DNA of 64,000 nt from Allolobophora icterica (lineage: Eukaryota; Annelida; Clitellata; Crassiclitellata; Lumbricidae): positions 95,311,375 through 95,375,374 of the forward strand of contig OY744604.1 of NCBI GenBank assembly GCA_963556255.1, given 5' to 3'. The notes below the pieces were generated by a model that was given only the letters and a program-made list of their open reading frames with translations, had not been told where the DNA came from and made no database searches. Each line of letters opens with the position of its first letter. Position 1 is the first letter of the stretch. A program made the position numbers and the translations under genes. Shown piece after piece: positions 63,443-64,000 of this stretch.

Positions 63443-64000
63443 TTGGCGCAGTCGACAGGATTTTCAACTGAAGACGTCACGACGAAAAGCGGAACCGGAA
63501 ACGGAAAGAGGAATCTCAACAGATCGGGACCAGCGGCGAATACAACCCTTCGCAACTGGAGAAGTCGAGTGCCGGACTCCTGAGGACGAAGAACTCGAGG
63601 GAACCGACAGCAACAGGCAAGGACGAGGAACAAGAGCGCCAACGGACGACCGACCATCGCTAGCAACGACGGACGGGAGTGGCAACGGAGGACAGCGGAT
63701 CAGCCAAGATACCAAAAGACGGAGCTCGCTCGACGTATCAGAGGGTAAGTCCTTACTGGTAGTCGTGGTAAATCTGTGAGGTTGCGGTTGAGGTCTGGAT
63801 GAGGATTGGTGTGCGAATAGCCGAGGCTTTTGCGTAGCTCCTTTTGCTCAGTTCTGTTCTTGTTATATTTGTGGTAGAATTTTAGGACGTTGTTTTCTTT
63901 GATTTCTGACCAACGGTGACTCTCCTCTAACTTACTTATATTTTTCTATTAGTGAGCGGACTGTTGGAAGATGGATAAGTTGTCGGTAGAGAAAAGAGTA
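63443..64000 (+). mobile_element. Start of the second internal region of the Gmr1-like array (partial)
   Basis: Repeats 58990-59547 including the primer-binding site and the gag start codon (ATG at 63971). Cut by the window end, so whether this copy has the GA-run frameshift or a complete pol cannot be seen. Confidence 0.88.

Larger units (their letters stand above)
58264..64000 (+). mobile_element. Gmr1-like Ty3/gypsy deletion derivative in tandem (LTR-int-LTR-int..., runs off the window)
   Basis: LTRs lie at 58264-58989 and 62717-63442 (726 bp each, TGTCGCGTGAGG...ATTGCGACA), differing at one base that I can see (58775 T, 63228 A). After the second LTR the internal sequence starts again (63443-64000 repeats 58990-59547), so this is a tandem array of period 4,453 bp. 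A primer-binding site follows each LTR (TGGCGCAGTCGACAGG), and a polypurine tract GGGAAGGGAGG precedes LTR 2. Coding order is gag coiled coil, protease, integrase remnants, RT remnants, RNase H. The right end and target duplication are outside the window. Confidence 0.88.

Overview
The window is eukaryotic DNA, almost certainly from an invertebrate animal: large single-exon Mab-21/cGAS-type genes, CR1/L2-like LINEs, a tRNA-derived SINE, hAT and Kolobok-type DNA transposons, and Ty3/gypsy elements including one with a Gmr1-like pol order (a group first described in deuterostomes). I cannot name the species. No rRNA gene, functional tRNA gene, CRISPR array or bacterial-style operon was seen. Most of the 64 kb is repeats, and the only host-like genes are two paralogous Mab-21/cGAS-like nucleotidyltransferase genes (12846-15635 and 54223-57015) plus two broken copies of the same gene.

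Layout. Two large blocks look like diverged copies of one ancestral segment. Block 1 (about 1-16.3 kb) holds a 5.2 kb Kolobok-like transposon in the upstream flank of a truncated Mab-21 pseudogene, then a hAT relic, LINE fragments and an intact Mab-21-like gene. Block 2 (about 31.2-57.4 kb) repeats the order: Mab-21 pseudogene fragment, hAT relic, shared spacer, antisense LINE fragment, intact Mab-21-like gene. Between them (16.3-31.2 kb) lie SINEs, microsatellites, hAT and Tc1-like non-autonomous elements, LINE fragments and a gypsy element (22856-29310, minus strand) with no reverse-transcriptase core.

The most striking object is at 32339-50785. It looks at first like a 7,198 bp tandem repeat, but it reads as an LTR-internal-LTR-internal-LTR array of a large non-coding LTR retrotransposon (LARD-like). 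It has three nearly identical 3,344 bp LTRs starting TGTGGCGG and ending CGCCACA, a primer-binding site after the LTR, a polypurine tract before the next LTR, and one 4-bp target duplication (CTAT) at the outer ends. The third LTR carries a 703 bp inverted-repeat transposon with its own 4-bp duplication. Each LTR contains about 20 short hairpins at roughly 35-nt spacing whose stems differ in sequence but stay paired, which points to selected RNA (or DNA) structure.

A second, unrelated tandem LTR element starts at 58264 inside a LINE ORF1 and runs off the window. It is a Gmr1-like Ty3/gypsy deletion derivative that has lost its integrase core and reverse-transcriptase core. All three LTR elements therefore lack a usable reverse transcriptase yet have very similar LTRs, which suggests recent mobilisation by enzymes supplied in trans. 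The Mab-21-like genes keep the GS and three-acidic-residue layout of active cGAS-like enzymes and carry long helical C-terminal extensions, so a role in nucleotide second-messenger immunity is possible but unproven.
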